This document shows positions 52,816 through 61,997 of a stretch of 64,000 nucleotides of DNA, one piece after another. How positions within the stretch are numbered: the stretch's first letter is position 1; each line of letters starts with the position of its first letter. The notes beneath the pieces were generated by a model, which was given only the letters and a program-made list of their open reading frames with translations, searched no databases and had not been told where the DNA came from. Source of the stretch: Clostridia bacterium (GTDB lineage Bacteria > Bacillota > Clostridia > Acetivibrionales > DSM-27016); assembly GCA_026414765.1 (NCBI GenBank), contig JAOAIJ010000009.1:62001-126000 (forward strand), written 5' to 3'. The position numbers were made by a program, and so were the translations under genes.

Positions 52816-55239
52816 CTATTTCACTCCCGCTAGCTTCTGTGCCAGCTTGACCGCCTCATACGCGTCTCTGGAGTATCCGTCGGCTTCTATCTCATCTGCA
52901 TATTTTTCATCGACAACAGCTCCACCGATCATAAACTTGCTTTTGATGCCTTCCGCTCTGGCCAGATCTATTACATTCTTCATTTCTACCATAGTTGTTG
53001 TCATCAGCGCAGACAAACCTATTATTTGAGCATCCAGTTCCTTCGCTTTGGCTACAATCACCTCTGCACTAACATCCTTTCCAAGATCATGTACTTTAAA
53101 TCCATAATTTTTAAGCATTAATGCAACTATGTTTTTACCTATATCATGTATATCTCCCTTCACAGTAGCCAGAACTATGACTGCACCACCCATACTGTTC
53201 TGACTTTCCGTAGTTTTAAGGAGTGGCTCGATTCGCTCGAAAGCAGTTTTCATCGTCTCTGCACTCTGTATCAACTGAGGAAGGAAATATTTTTTTTCGT
53301 CAAAGAGTTTTCCTACCTGGGTAATAGCAGGAATCAGATAGCTGTCAACAATTTCTGCCGGTTTTATGCCTTCACCCAGAGCAATGTCAATAAGTCCGGT
53401 AATACTATCCTTGCTCCCTTTCACCACTGCATCATATATTTTTTGAACTGTTGGGATGTGATCCTTTTGCAGTTTACTATCGTGGATTGTATTTTCACCT
53501 GTATCCTTGGAGAAAAAGCCTATATAGTTCAAGCTGTTTTTATCTTTCGCAGTTAAAACGTCACAAGCAAACTTAATATTCATAAGTATGTCACTGGATG
53601 GGTTTGCTATAGCCATAGTCAATCCCCTGTCTATAGCCATTGCAAGGAAAGCAGTATTTATCCAGCTTCTCTCAGGAAGGCCGAAGGACACATTTGATAA
53701 ACCCACTACAGTCCCACACTTAAAAATATCCGAACACCACTCGATTACCTTAAGCGTTTCCAGTGCCGCCTTTTGATTTGAGGAGACTGTCATCACAAGT
53801 CCATCTACCACTATATCATTTTTCCCATAACCATACTTGCACGCTTCGCAATATACCTGCTCTATTAATTTAATCCTGTCTTCAGCCTCTTCAGGAACCC
53901 CCTCGTCACTCAACGGAAGAAGTATGAACATTGCTCCATATTTTGCCGCTACCGGAAGTAGTTTTTCAATCTTTGCCTTTTCTGCAGAAACTGAATTTAT
54001 CAGGGCCCTCCCGGGATATATCCTTAAAGCAGCTTCCAACACTTCGGGTGATGATGAATCCAGGCAAAGCGGTACTTCAGAAACATTGCTCAGCAGTCCT
54101 ACCACCTTAACCATTGTTTCCTTTTCATCTATTCCCGGCATGCCTACATTTACATCCAGAACTGCAGCACCCTTTTCAGCCTGTTCAATTGCAAAGCGCC
54201 TTACTTCTGTCATTTTGCCTTCTTTGAGTTCTTCCTTAAGCTTTTTCTTACCCGTAGGGTTTATCCTTTCTCCTATGACCGATACAGGTTTATCATATCC
54301 GAAAAACACTGTACTTCTTGCTGAAGTAAGCGCACTGAATATTTCGGTCTCTACCTTCGACGGTACCAGCCCGCTTATCCCCCGTTTCATTTCACTTATA
54401 TACGCAGGTGAAGTTCCGCAGCAGCCTCCTATAAGATTTACTCCTGCCTCCACAAATGCATCTGCATATCTCCCAAACGCTACGGGCTCCATGTCAAAAA
54501 CCGTTTTCCCATCGATCAGTTTTGGTAGTCCCGCATTCGGTTTTGCCATAAGAGGGACTTTTGCAAAAGGCTTCATCATATTCAAAACTTCCAGCATATC
54601 TTCAGGTCCTGTAGAACAATTGCATCCTACTGCATCAGCTCCGAGACTCTGTAGTGTAATAAGAGCCGTAACAGGATCAGTTCCCGTCAAGGTTCTTTTA
54701 TCCTTATCGAAGGTCATACTGACCATAACAGGCAGATCACAACTTTCCTTTACAGCCAGCAAAGCCGCTCTTGCTTCCTGTATATCCATCATGGTTTCAA
54801 TAACAAATAAATCAACGCCACCTTCCAGCAGACCTTTCACTTGCTCCTTATATATATCCACACACTCCTCAAAGGGCAAATCTCCGAAAGGCTCTACGAA
54901 TCTTCCCGTAGGAGCCAGGTCACCGGCAACAAAACAATTCCCTCCTGCTGCTTTTTTTGATAACTCAGCAAGTTCTCTATTTATCTCTACTACTCTGCCG
55001 CCAAAACCAAATTCCTCAAGCTTAACCCTATTTCCACCAAAAGTGCAGGAATAAACTATATTCGAACCCGCTTTAATATACTCATCCTGCACATCAAGAA
55101 TAACCTCTGGATTTTCGATTACCCATTGCTCCGGACACACACCTTGAGGCATCCCCCTTTTTTGCAGTTCGGTTCCGGTAGCACCGTCAAGCATCACTAT
55201 TCTTTCACGTAAATACTGTCTAAAAGACTTCCTATCCAT
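52816..55239 (-). CDS. metH: Cobalamin-dependent methionine synthase without reactivation domain
   Basis: Transfers methyl from methyltetrahydrofolate via cobalamin to homocysteine, 807 residues. Domains in order: homocysteine-binding (about 1-290, VIETMMDIQEARAAL and zinc Cys in GGCCGTSPAYISEM), pterin-binding (about 315-560, VIGERINPTGKKKLKEEL, VVDGLVMTVSSNQ), cobalamin cap and Rossmann-type binding domain with the lower-ligand His in VKGDIHDIGKNIVALML (to 807). The AdoMet-dependent activation domain of E. coli MetH is absent; a separate gene upstream on the strand encodes it. ATG 55237-55239 follows GATGGAGAAAGC. Confidence 0.95.
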   Translation of the reverse strand: MDRKSFRQYLRERIVMLDGATGTELQKRGMPQGVCPEQWVIENPEVILDVQDEYIKAGSNIVYSCTFGGNRVKLEEFGFGGRVVEINRELAELSKKAAGGNCFVAGDLAPTGRFVEPFGDLPFEECVDIYKEQVKGLLEGGVDLFVIETMMDIQEARAALLAVKESCDLPVMVSMTFDKDKRTLTGTDPVTALITLQSLGADAVGCNCSTGPEDMLEVLNMMKPFAKVPLMAKPNAGLPKLIDGKTVFDMEPVAFGRYADAFVEAGVNLIGGCCGTSPAYISEMKRGISGLVPSKVETEIFSALTSARSTVFFGYDKPVSVIGERINPTGKKKLKEELKEGKMTEVRRFAIEQAEKGAAVLDVNVGMPGIDEKETMVKVVGLLSNVSEVPLCLDSSSPEVLEAALRIYPGRALINSVSAEKAKIEKLLPVAAKYGAMFILLPLSDEGVPEEAEDRIKLIEQVYCEACKYGYGKNDIVVDGLVMTVSSNQKAALETLKVIEWCSDIFKCGTVVGLSNVSFGLPERSWINTAFLAMAIDRGLTMAIANPSSDILMNIKFACDVLTAKDKNSLNYIGFFSKDTGENTIHDSKLQKDHIPTVQKIYDAVVKGSKDSITGLIDIALGEGIKPAEIVDSYLIPAITQVGKLFDEKKYFLPQLIQSAETMKTAFERIEPLLKTTESQNSMGGAVIVLATVKGDIHDIGKNIVALMLKNYGFKVHDLGKDVSAEVIVAKAKELDAQIIGLSALMTTTMVEMKNVIDLARAEGIKSKFMIGGAVVDEKYADEIEADGYSRDAYEAVKLAQKLAGVK

Positions 55240-55319
55240 GCTTTCTCCATCCCTTTCATTGTTTTCAAATCAAAAAATCCCGAGGCGGCTTCTACGCTTA
55301 AATCAACCTATGGTGCCAG

Positions 55320-55955
55320 TCAAGCCTCTTCTACACCTGCTATGGCAATAACAGACTTTTCCGGCATAAGCATAAAACTGTCTGTAAGCTCCATATCCAA
55401 TTTACCAAGTCCAAGTAATTCAAATATTACCCTTTGATATGACAGCGGCAAATCACCAAAACCCGGGCTATATCTATGCTTTGTAAGTTTCCTGCCTTCT
55501 CTTGATAATATCTTGTTCAAAAAATTGCTCAACCAGTTCAGTCCTGCATCTGCTGTCTGTGAAGCTACTGAATCAAGAATTACTCCAAATGCAGCATTCC
55601 CGCTATTTATCTCCCGTGATATTCTTTCCACTACATCCTTACCGGCAGTAGAAGCCATTAATACCACTTCACTGCTCATACTCAGCAGCTTTGAAAGATT
55701 TTCACTCTTAAAAATAACGCCATTCATAAGTTTTATATGTGACTCACTTCTGTCAACGATGCCAAAACGTCCATATGCACCTCTCACATTGCACAAGAGT
55801 TCTCCCGTCCTGATTCCTTCATCGATCATTTTAGTATTGCGCTCATCAAGCACAGTCTTATCTTTTTTATAGCCTATCCGCGCCAGAATCATTTCTCTCC
55901 CAGGTACAGCAGAAATATGTTCCAGGTACTTAATATTATTCATTTTATATTCCAT
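55320..55955 (-). CDS. Separate MetH reactivation-domain protein
   Basis: A 211-residue protein related to the C-terminal AdoMet-binding activation domain of methionine synthase. The diagnostic stretch is KHRYSPGFGDLPLSYQRVIF then ELLGL...ELTDSFMLMPEKSVIAIAG, corresponding to the RxSxGYP and LT-x-S-x-M-x-P motifs; an upstream ILDSVASQTADAGLNWL helix is also typical. It should repair the oxidised cobalamin of the adjacent MetH, 80 bases downstream. ATG 55953-55955 follows GGTGATATCGT. Confidence 0.85.
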   Translation of the reverse strand: MEYKMNNIKYLEHISAVPGREMILARIGYKKDKTVLDERNTKMIDEGIRTGELLCNVRGAYGRFGIVDRSESHIKLMNGVIFKSENLSKLLSMSSEVVLMASTAGKDVVERISREINSGNAAFGVILDSVASQTADAGLNWLSNFLNKILSREGRKLTKHRYSPGFGDLPLSYQRVIFELLGLGKLDMELTDSFMLMPEKSVIAIAGVEEA

Positions 55956-56116
55956 ACGATATCACCAACTTACCAACTTTGCAATAATTATACTATTAAT
56001 TACAACTATTTTCAACTATATTCACTCATTTTCATTTAAAAAAATGAATTTATTCAAACTCCTATTTCCCGTCACATGAACCACAGGTGATACAAAGGCT
56101 TCAAGTACTAAATATT

Positions 56117-56151
56117 ACAAAAAACAAAGGGATGAGTACAAAACACATCCC
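56117..56151 (-). terminator. Orphan minus-strand terminator
   Basis: GGGATG (56129-56134) pairs with CATCCC (56146-56151), followed on the minus strand by TTTGTTTTTTG. It may end the nudC transcript or that of the lost gene. Confidence 0.55.
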
Positions 56152-56311
56152 CCCTTATTGATTCACCAAATATTATAGTTTTATTCTCTCACTTAAGTTA
56201 GCTATAATAGGTTCCATTACAGAAAGCTCTTCTTTTAAGACATTTTATAGATCATACTGATGTAACTTTGGAAAAAGCAAATTCTTGTTTGAGTAAAATG
56301 AGCTTTTACTT

Positions 56312-56452
56312 TCAATAAAGTAAATAAGTACTTTCCCACCAGTAAAACCCTTTCATTTCTGGCGTCTTCAGCCTTCTTTTCCGGGCATATCCCAGTACTG
56401 TTTCGTAATTATTCTATTCAGCTCTTCCATTATGCTCACAGTATTCTACCCA
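56312..56452 (-). pseudogene. Decayed coding fragment, family unknown
   Basis: Reading the minus strand from 56452 gives WVEYCEHNGRAE, a TAG at 56414-56416, then NNYETVLGYARKRRLKTPEM and KGFYWWESTYLLY before the next stop. The amino acid make-up on both sides of the TAG looks like real protein, possibly a transposase or regulator remnant. No start, ribosome-binding site or flanking repeats were found. Confidence 0.3.
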
Positions 56453-56642
56453 AGCTCAATTTAGATAGAAATCACTCTGCTTGTATCAGTTATATCATTA
56501 TCTTCTTCCTATATCACAAGAAGTTTTGACGGCTCATCGATCTGGAGCCGCCATTTTCCTTTTATGTATGAGTATATATATTCTGTTTTGCCACAGGCAA
56601 TCCTACAAAATAATTATCTTTCAGGCAAAACTTTTAGTTCTT

Positions 56643-57476
56643 TTAATAGTTTTCCTTAAACCAATTTATCAAGCGTCCACCAATACTCATTCTTGATGGT
56701 ACATGTGGAAGCTCATCCTTTCCATACCAGCCTGCATCACTGATTTCCTTTCCGTCAACCTTAATATCTCCGCTCTCATATTCAGCGGTAAAAGCTACCA
56801 TTAAAGAATCGGGGAAAGGCCATGGCTGACTACCAAAATACTTGGGATTTGCTATCCTGATCCCCACTTCTTCCATCACTTCACGTTTTACACATTCTTC
56901 AAAGGTTTCACCCGGCTCTACAAAGCCCGCTATAACACTATATAACCCCCCCGGAAAATGTGCCGAGTGTGCCAGAAGCAGTTTTTTTTCCTTCACAACA
57001 GCTACAATTATCGCAGGAGAAATCCTTGGATAACTCACAAGTCCGCATCCTTTACAAATCTTTGCTCTTTCATCACTCTTGGTTTCTGTAACGTTACCAC
57101 ACCTTCCACAATAGCTGTGGGTACTATCCCAATGCAGCAGTTGTGAAGCTCTCCCTGCTAATAAAAATGTATCATCTTCGATCATCCCGAACAGGGATCT
57201 TAAGTCTCTATACTCCATACCCTCCGGTGCTTTCAATTGTGAATCAACCTCTGCAGAATAACAGGGTAGTCCGTCAAACTCACCCAGAAACAAGATCCTC
57301 AAAGTTTTCAAACCTATTCCTTCCAGATTTCTATATATCGGTAAAGTGTATCCATTATCTTCCGGCTTTACAAGCATCTTCCCTGAGTCAAACAAAAACC
57401 AGAATGCTTCCCCCTTGGTTTCTACCGGCGGCATAAAAGCAGGTATATATCTTTTATAAATACTGTCAATTGTCAT
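56643..57476 (-). CDS. nudC: NADH pyrophosphatase / NAD-cap hydrolase NudC
   Basis: Nudix hydrolase that cleaves NADH, and in known homologues removes NAD caps from RNA. The 277 residues show a zinc ribbon (HSYCGRCGNVTETKS ... CKGCGLVSYPRISPA), the Nudix box GFVEPGETFEECVKREVMEE and the NudC signature SQPWPFPDSLM. Start ATG 57474-57476. Confidence 0.94.
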   Translation of the reverse strand: MTIDSIYKRYIPAFMPPVETKGEAFWFLFDSGKMLVKPEDNGYTLPIYRNLEGIGLKTLRILFLGEFDGLPCYSAEVDSQLKAPEGMEYRDLRSLFGMIEDDTFLLAGRASQLLHWDSTHSYCGRCGNVTETKSDERAKICKGCGLVSYPRISPAIIVAVVKEKKLLLAHSAHFPGGLYSVIAGFVEPGETFEECVKREVMEEVGIRIANPKYFGSQPWPFPDSLMVAFTAEYESGDIKVDGKEISDAGWYGKDELPHVPSRMSIGGRLINWFKENY

Positions 57477-57594
57477 ACTATATCCCTTTTCCCCCTGAAT
57501 TCAAATTATAAAGTCTATTATACCATTTTTTATTTATATTGCTTACAAAATTGATAATATATGATAATCCATACCTTTCACCTGCATTCCAGTA

Positions 57595-58311
57595 TCAGAA
57601 TATTTGCCTAAACAGAATAATTGTCCCTACAATCAGAGGCTGATGCAAAATATAGAATAGCAGTGTTTTCCTTCCGGCCCGGCTGATCAAATTATCCTTC
57701 ATTCTAAACCTAAATACACTCTTTTTATGTTTATACAGCATTTTACCCACAGCAAGCCCATATAAAAATATACCCAACCATGGTACCATGGGATAATAAT
57801 CGGATGATGTGAATTTCTCACCGACCACCCCGAAAATAAAGTATATGTCATTTGGTACATGTATCCTCTTAACAAAAACCCCGGCCATAATAACCAATGT
57901 GCCACTGAAAAGAAGAAGATAGTTTTTTATCCTGGAAAATAACTGTGTAAGGATCATACATACCCCTAGAAAGTGCAGAATTCCGAAAATAATTATAAAA
58001 CGGGGGTTATAGATCCAGGTCGCCAAAGTAATGGCACCAGCAAAAAATAATACTTTAAATCCTCTTTTCAAATTATTTCTGCTTATGGAACTGCTGACTC
58101 CAGAAATGAATATGAAGAGTATAGCTGACATCTTACCTATTAAGTGATTTACCCCACTGCTATAATTGATTCTATAGTCAAACATCTCACTTAAGTCATA
58201 TATAATATGAAAATAAATCATAAAAACCAGAGCTATACCCCTAAGGAAATCAAGCTCCCAGATACGGTCGCTATACCTGGAGTTATCCGTATGTATCCTC
58301 TCTATGGACAT
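57595..58311 (-). CDS. DUF1624 / heparan-alpha-glucosaminide acetyltransferase-like membrane protein
   Basis: A 238-residue membrane protein with about seven helices. The opening WELDFLRGIALVFMIYFHII and SDYYPMVPWLGIFLYGLAVG are typical of DUF1624. Family members are presumed membrane acyltransferases; substrate unknown. ATG 58309-58311 follows AGGAGTAAAAGCA. Confidence 0.82.
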   Translation of the reverse strand: MSIERIHTDNSRYSDRIWELDFLRGIALVFMIYFHIIYDLSEMFDYRINYSSGVNHLIGKMSAILFIFISGVSSSISRNNLKRGFKVLFFAGAITLATWIYNPRFIIIFGILHFLGVCMILTQLFSRIKNYLLLFSGTLVIMAGVFVKRIHVPNDIYFIFGVVGEKFTSSDYYPMVPWLGIFLYGLAVGKMLYKHKKSVFRFRMKDNLISRAGRKTLLFYILHQPLIVGTIILFRQIF

Positions 58312-58526
58312 TTGCTTTTACTCCTGTATTATATTTGAGTATGCGGTTAAGCAATACATGTTCTTACCAACCCCTGCCGGATTGCTTTTTACTAGATTTA
58401 TTATTTGTTAATAGGTACGCATAAATGTAAAATCCTGCTGTAACATCTGAAAATTATATGGTATAATTTGTTTAAGCAATATGAATCTAATCTCACATTT
58501 ATAAAATTTATTACTGTGAGGAAAAA

Positions 58527-59618
58527 ATGATAAAAAAGATTCTTTCTTACATATCTGGCTCTTTTGCAAACACAACTATAACAAATAAATATTACAGGTT
58601 TTATCTGGTTATTAATTATACGTCAATAATCGGCTTTATCGCACATGCCAGCTTTATCCCCTTATTTGCATTTTTGGAGGTCAAGTTCCTGGTATTTGTA
58701 AACATATTAAGCTGCATAAGCTATGCTGTCTGTTTCTTCCTGAACCGTAAAGGAAAACAAAACATTTCATTTTTTATTGGAATCATAGAAGTTGTTATCC
58801 ACGCCGTTTTAGCTACATATTTCCTAGGGTGGAACAGTGGCTTCCATATGTATGTAATATGTCTAATCCCTCTTTTATTTTATGCCTCAACTATATGCAA
58901 CACAGCAAAAAAACTTTTAATTATTACTTTAAGCTTAGTATATCTTTTTATGAACTACTTTTCACTCAACACTGCACCGGTGATAATACTGCCTCAAACC
59001 CCTCTGAGTAGGTTGAACTATATGAATATTTCCATGTGTTTTGTCGTACTTGCATTGCTCTCATACTATTACAGCAAAGCTGCAAGTAAATTTGAAGACA
59101 AATTGAAAAGTGTAAACAAGGAACTGGAATTTTTGGCTTTCACTGATCCACTGACCGGGCTGCATAACAGAAGAAGAATGCTGGATGAAATAGAAAATCA
59201 GATACAGTTTTCCCGGATGAGTAGCAAGCCTTTCACACTGATAATTGGTGATATTGATGATTTTAAAAACTTTAACGATGAACACACCCACGATTGCGGT
59301 GATTTTATACTTGTACATATCGCTGCCATAATGAAAAAAATCGTAGATACAAAAGGTAAGATTGCACGCTGGGGTGGAGAAGAATTTATGATAGTACTTC
59401 CCGACACAGACCTTGCAAAAGGCAAGGAAATTGCTGAGGCACTACGGAAAGAAATATGCAGTGACAGCGCCAGCTACCATGGTAACAAACTCTTTGTATC
59501 CATAACCTTCGGTATTTGTGAGTATAAAAGAAACCTGAAGGTACAGGATATTATCAGCATCGCGGACAAATATTTATATATAGGTAAAAAAAGCGGTAAG
59601 AACTGCGTTATGGGATAA
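58527..59618 (+). CDS. Membrane diguanylate cyclase (GGDEF domain)
   Basis: Makes cyclic di-GMP from GTP. The 363-residue protein has about six N-terminal helices (20-185), a short coiled coil (KFEDKLKSVNKELEFLA) and a GGDEF domain with FTDPLTGLHNRRRMLDEIEN and the active-site loop ARWGGEEFMIVLPDTD. The allosteric inhibitory RxxD is not in the usual place (TKGK there), so product inhibition may be absent. ATG follows GTGAGGAAAAA. Confidence 0.9.
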   Translation: MIKKILSYISGSFANTTITNKYYRFYLVINYTSIIGFIAHASFIPLFAFLEVKFLVFVNILSCISYAVCFFLNRKGKQNISFFIGIIEVVIHAVLATYFLGWNSGFHMYVICLIPLLFYASTICNTAKKLLIITLSLVYLFMNYFSLNTAPVIILPQTPLSRLNYMNISMCFVVLALLSYYYSKAASKFEDKLKSVNKELEFLAFTDPLTGLHNRRRMLDEIENQIQFSRMSSKPFTLIIGDIDDFKNFNDEHTHDCGDFILVHIAAIMKKIVDTKGKIARWGGEEFMIVLPDTDLAKGKEIAEALRKEICSDSASYHGNKLFVSITFGICEYKRNLKVQDIISIADKYLYIGKKSGKNCVMG

Positions 59619-59620
59619 GA

Positions 59621-60973
59621 TTACCTACCTGCATACTTTAACCTCTTTCTTTTCATATACCTGATTACCATATAGCATATGGAATAGAATACCAAAAGGA
59701 TTATCCCCGCTGCCAGCCCCAACCCCTGTCCCGGTACTAAGGGCATACTGACAATTATTCCTGTCACCGCAATAATAGCTGCCCATGATGTATAGGGAAA
59801 CAAAGGTAATTGGCACTTGCCTCTCGGGGGACACCCATGATTTTTGCGGAACTTATTGTGAGTGAGAAGGATAATTAAGTAGGTAAATAATAACGAAAAA
59901 CCTCCCGAACTTACCAGGAATATATATACCTCCCTGGGTAGAAAAAAACTCATCCCCAGCCCTATCAGCATAGCAGATCCGGAAAACAGAATACCCCTGT
60001 AAGGAACTTCTCCGCTGTCTTTAATCCATGCCGGTGCATGCCCCTCATCGGTTAATGAGCGCATCATCCTCCCAAGTCCGAAAGTAGCAGCAAGCATAGT
60101 AGATATTATAGCAGTAACCAGCACTATATTTATTGCTCCAGCTGCCCACCTTATTCCTCTATACTCCAGAGCAGCTACAAAAGGGCTTACTTCCTCACTT
60201 ATATTTTCTATAGGAATCAACGGGAGTACAAAAGCGATGGCACAAATATATAGTATTGTCAACGTCAGTACAGTATACAAAATAGCTTTCGGTATTGTCT
60301 TTACAGGTTCACGGGCTTCTGATGCTGCAAGTCCTATTATCTCAAAGCCTGCATAAGAAAACATGACTATGAGCATGCTTCCTGCTATACCGGTCATTCC
60401 CCCTGATAAGAACGGCTGTGCATCCATTAACTCATATCCTGCAGCCGGCTTGCCGGGAAAAAATCCAAATACAAGTGCCATAGCGATAACAATAAATGCA
60501 GCAATAGCGAAAACCTTAACACCGGCAAGACTACTCTCCAGCCTGCTCAAATGCTCAGCTCCCAACAGATTGGCAAGGGTAATCAAAATAATTATTAAAG
60601 AACCCAGTACCGGAACAGATACCCCGGGAAACCACAATCTGAAAAATATTGACACAGCAATAGCTTCACTTGACATAGCAAGTACAAGACCGGTCCAATA
60701 AACCCATCCGGTGACAAACCCTACTGCCGGCCCGAATTCACGCTGGGAAAAAGTACGGAATGAACCGGGATGCGCATCTGCTACTGTCATTTCGGAAAGA
60801 GCAAAAAGTATGAAATATACAAGCGCTCCTCCTAAAACATATGATATTATTATTGATGGTCCGGCTGACTTTATGGGAATAGCCGTGCCCAGAAAAAAAG
60901 AACCTCCGATTACGGTACCTACTGCCATCATAGTCAGTTGAATTGCTGACAGCCCGCCTTTTTTATTTACCAT
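59621..60973 (-). CDS. APC-superfamily amino acid permease
   Basis: Amino acid transporter of 450 residues, about twelve helices. Family motifs: MMAVGTVIGGSFFLGTAIPI at helix 1 and IVMFSYAGFEIIGLAASEAR in helix 6, followed by REPVKTIPKAI. Substrate not predictable. ATG 60971-60973 follows GGAGGTTGGT. Convergent with the diguanylate cyclase gene, two bases apart. Confidence 0.88.
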   Translation of the reverse strand: MVNKKGGLSAIQLTMMAVGTVIGGSFFLGTAIPIKSAGPSIIISYVLGGALVYFILFALSEMTVADAHPGSFRTFSQREFGPAVGFVTGWVYWTGLVLAMSSEAIAVSIFFRLWFPGVSVPVLGSLIIILITLANLLGAEHLSRLESSLAGVKVFAIAAFIVIAMALVFGFFPGKPAAGYELMDAQPFLSGGMTGIAGSMLIVMFSYAGFEIIGLAASEAREPVKTIPKAILYTVLTLTILYICAIAFVLPLIPIENISEEVSPFVAALEYRGIRWAAGAINIVLVTAIISTMLAATFGLGRMMRSLTDEGHAPAWIKDSGEVPYRGILFSGSAMLIGLGMSFFLPREVYIFLVSSGGFSLLFTYLIILLTHNKFRKNHGCPPRGKCQLPLFPYTSWAAIIAVTGIIVSMPLVPGQGLGLAAGIILLVFYSICYMVIRYMKRKRLKYAGR

Positions 60974-61318
60974 ACCAACCTCCAGCTATAAATTTATGTA
61001 AATTCAGGTTTTATTCTATCATAATTTATTATTTGCACTTTTATAATCCTTATTAATTTAATTCCTCCGATATGCCAGCTCGATAATTTTTATTTGAACA
61101 AAGCGGATACACATGCTGTTGGAACTAAGTCTGCAACAGCTAAGTTCTTATAACTAAACTCATCTAAAAAAACAAATTAGGTTAACTATTCCGGATCGTT
61201 TATAAAGAAAATAAATACTGCATTATAAATAATTACTTGACATAAAGTGTGCATTCAAACAGAAAATATTCATGTGTATAAGAATCTTTACTAAACTTTA
61301 AAAGAAAGGTGAATATCT
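60974..61318. other. Divergent intergenic region
   Basis: AT-rich, no coding frame supported. TTGACA at 61237-61242 on the plus strand could be a -35 for the LysM-CAP gene, but the -10 region is poor. Confidence 0.4.
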
Positions 61319-61942
61319 ATGAAAAGTATAAAAAGATTTTTATTCTTATTACCTCTGTTTGTAGTTTTGTTCACTGCACAGGCACACGCACAGTCAACTA
61401 CTCACATAGTCCAACCCGGTGACAGTATGTGGAAAATAGCATCAAAGCATCAGATTGGAATAAGTGAAATAATATCTATTAATCCGCAGATTAAAAATCC
61501 GGCACTTATATACCCCGGTCAAAAAATATTAATACCAAACATCGATGCCGTTAAGACACAGGAAAATGAGGTTATACGTCTTGTAAACATCGAGAGGGCA
61601 AAAGCAGGACTGCAGCCATTAAAAGCAAACTGGCAGGTTTCGAGAGTAGCAAGGTATAAATCACAGGATATGGCAACAAAAGGATACTTTTCTCATACCT
61701 CTCCGACTTATGGATCTCCGTTTAGCATGATGGAGAGCTTTGGAGTGAGATTTTCTGCTGCAGGTGAAAATATTGCCATGGGGCAGAGAACCCCCCAGGA
61801 AGTCATGAGCGGCTGGATGAATTCACCAGGGCATAGAGCAAATATTATGAACCCATCCTATACCGAGATAGGAGTAGGGTTGGCCAAAAACAGCACTGGA
61901 ACCAATTATTGGACTCAAATGTTTATAAAACCTTTAGCATAA
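61319..61942 (+). CDS. Secreted LysM-CAP domain protein
   Basis: A 207-residue exported protein. Signal peptide about 1-23 (FLLPLFVVLFTAQAHA). A LysM peptidoglycan-binding domain follows (THIVQPGDSMWKIASKHQIG, NPALIYPGQKILIP), then a CAP/SCP domain (VIRLVNIERAKAGLQPLKAN, GYFSHTSPTYGSPFSMMESF, GENIAMGQRTPQEVMSGWMN and SPGHRANIMNPSYTEIGVG). It resembles YkwD/spore-associated proteins of Firmicutes. Start ATG follows AAAGAAAGGTGAATATCT. Confidence 0.92.
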   Translation: MKSIKRFLFLLPLFVVLFTAQAHAQSTTHIVQPGDSMWKIASKHQIGISEIISINPQIKNPALIYPGQKILIPNIDAVKTQENEVIRLVNIERAKAGLQPLKANWQVSRVARYKSQDMATKGYFSHTSPTYGSPFSMMESFGVRFSAAGENIAMGQRTPQEVMSGWMNSPGHRANIMNPSYTEIGVGLAKNSTGTNYWTQMFIKPLA

Positions 61943-61945
61943 GCG

Positions 61946-61997
61946 GCAAATAAAAAATGAGGGCTGGGTAGGTATCCAGCCCTCATTTTTTATTTGC
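61946..61997. terminator. Bidirectional terminator shared by convergent genes
   Basis: A 22-bp perfect stem (61946-61967 with 61976-61997), loop GTAGGTAT, with A and T tracts inside the arms. It terminates the LysM-CAP gene and overlaps the stop and last codons of the FMN-binding gene. Confidence 0.9.

Larger units (their letters stand above)
55956..56642. other. 687-base intergenic region
   Basis: Between the methionine synthase unit and nudC. It contains an orphan minus-strand terminator and a decayed coding fragment (listed separately), and a small hairpin near 56530-56550 (CGGCTC/GAGCCG). No cobalamin or SAM riboswitch hallmark was recognised upstream of the reactivation gene. Confidence 0.45.

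Noticed and set aside
53837-55054. 405-codon plus-strand frame
   Set aside because: Antisense shadow of metH, Ser/Pro/Thr-rich composition typical of such shadows.
55956-56300. Cobalamin or SAM riboswitch upstream of the MetH unit
   Set aside because: No B12-box or SAM-I core sequence recognised on the minus strand; a covariance search would settle it.
56481-56696. 71-codon plus-strand frame
   Set aside because: Overlaps the end of nudC and resembles nothing; hydrophobic AT-rich translation.
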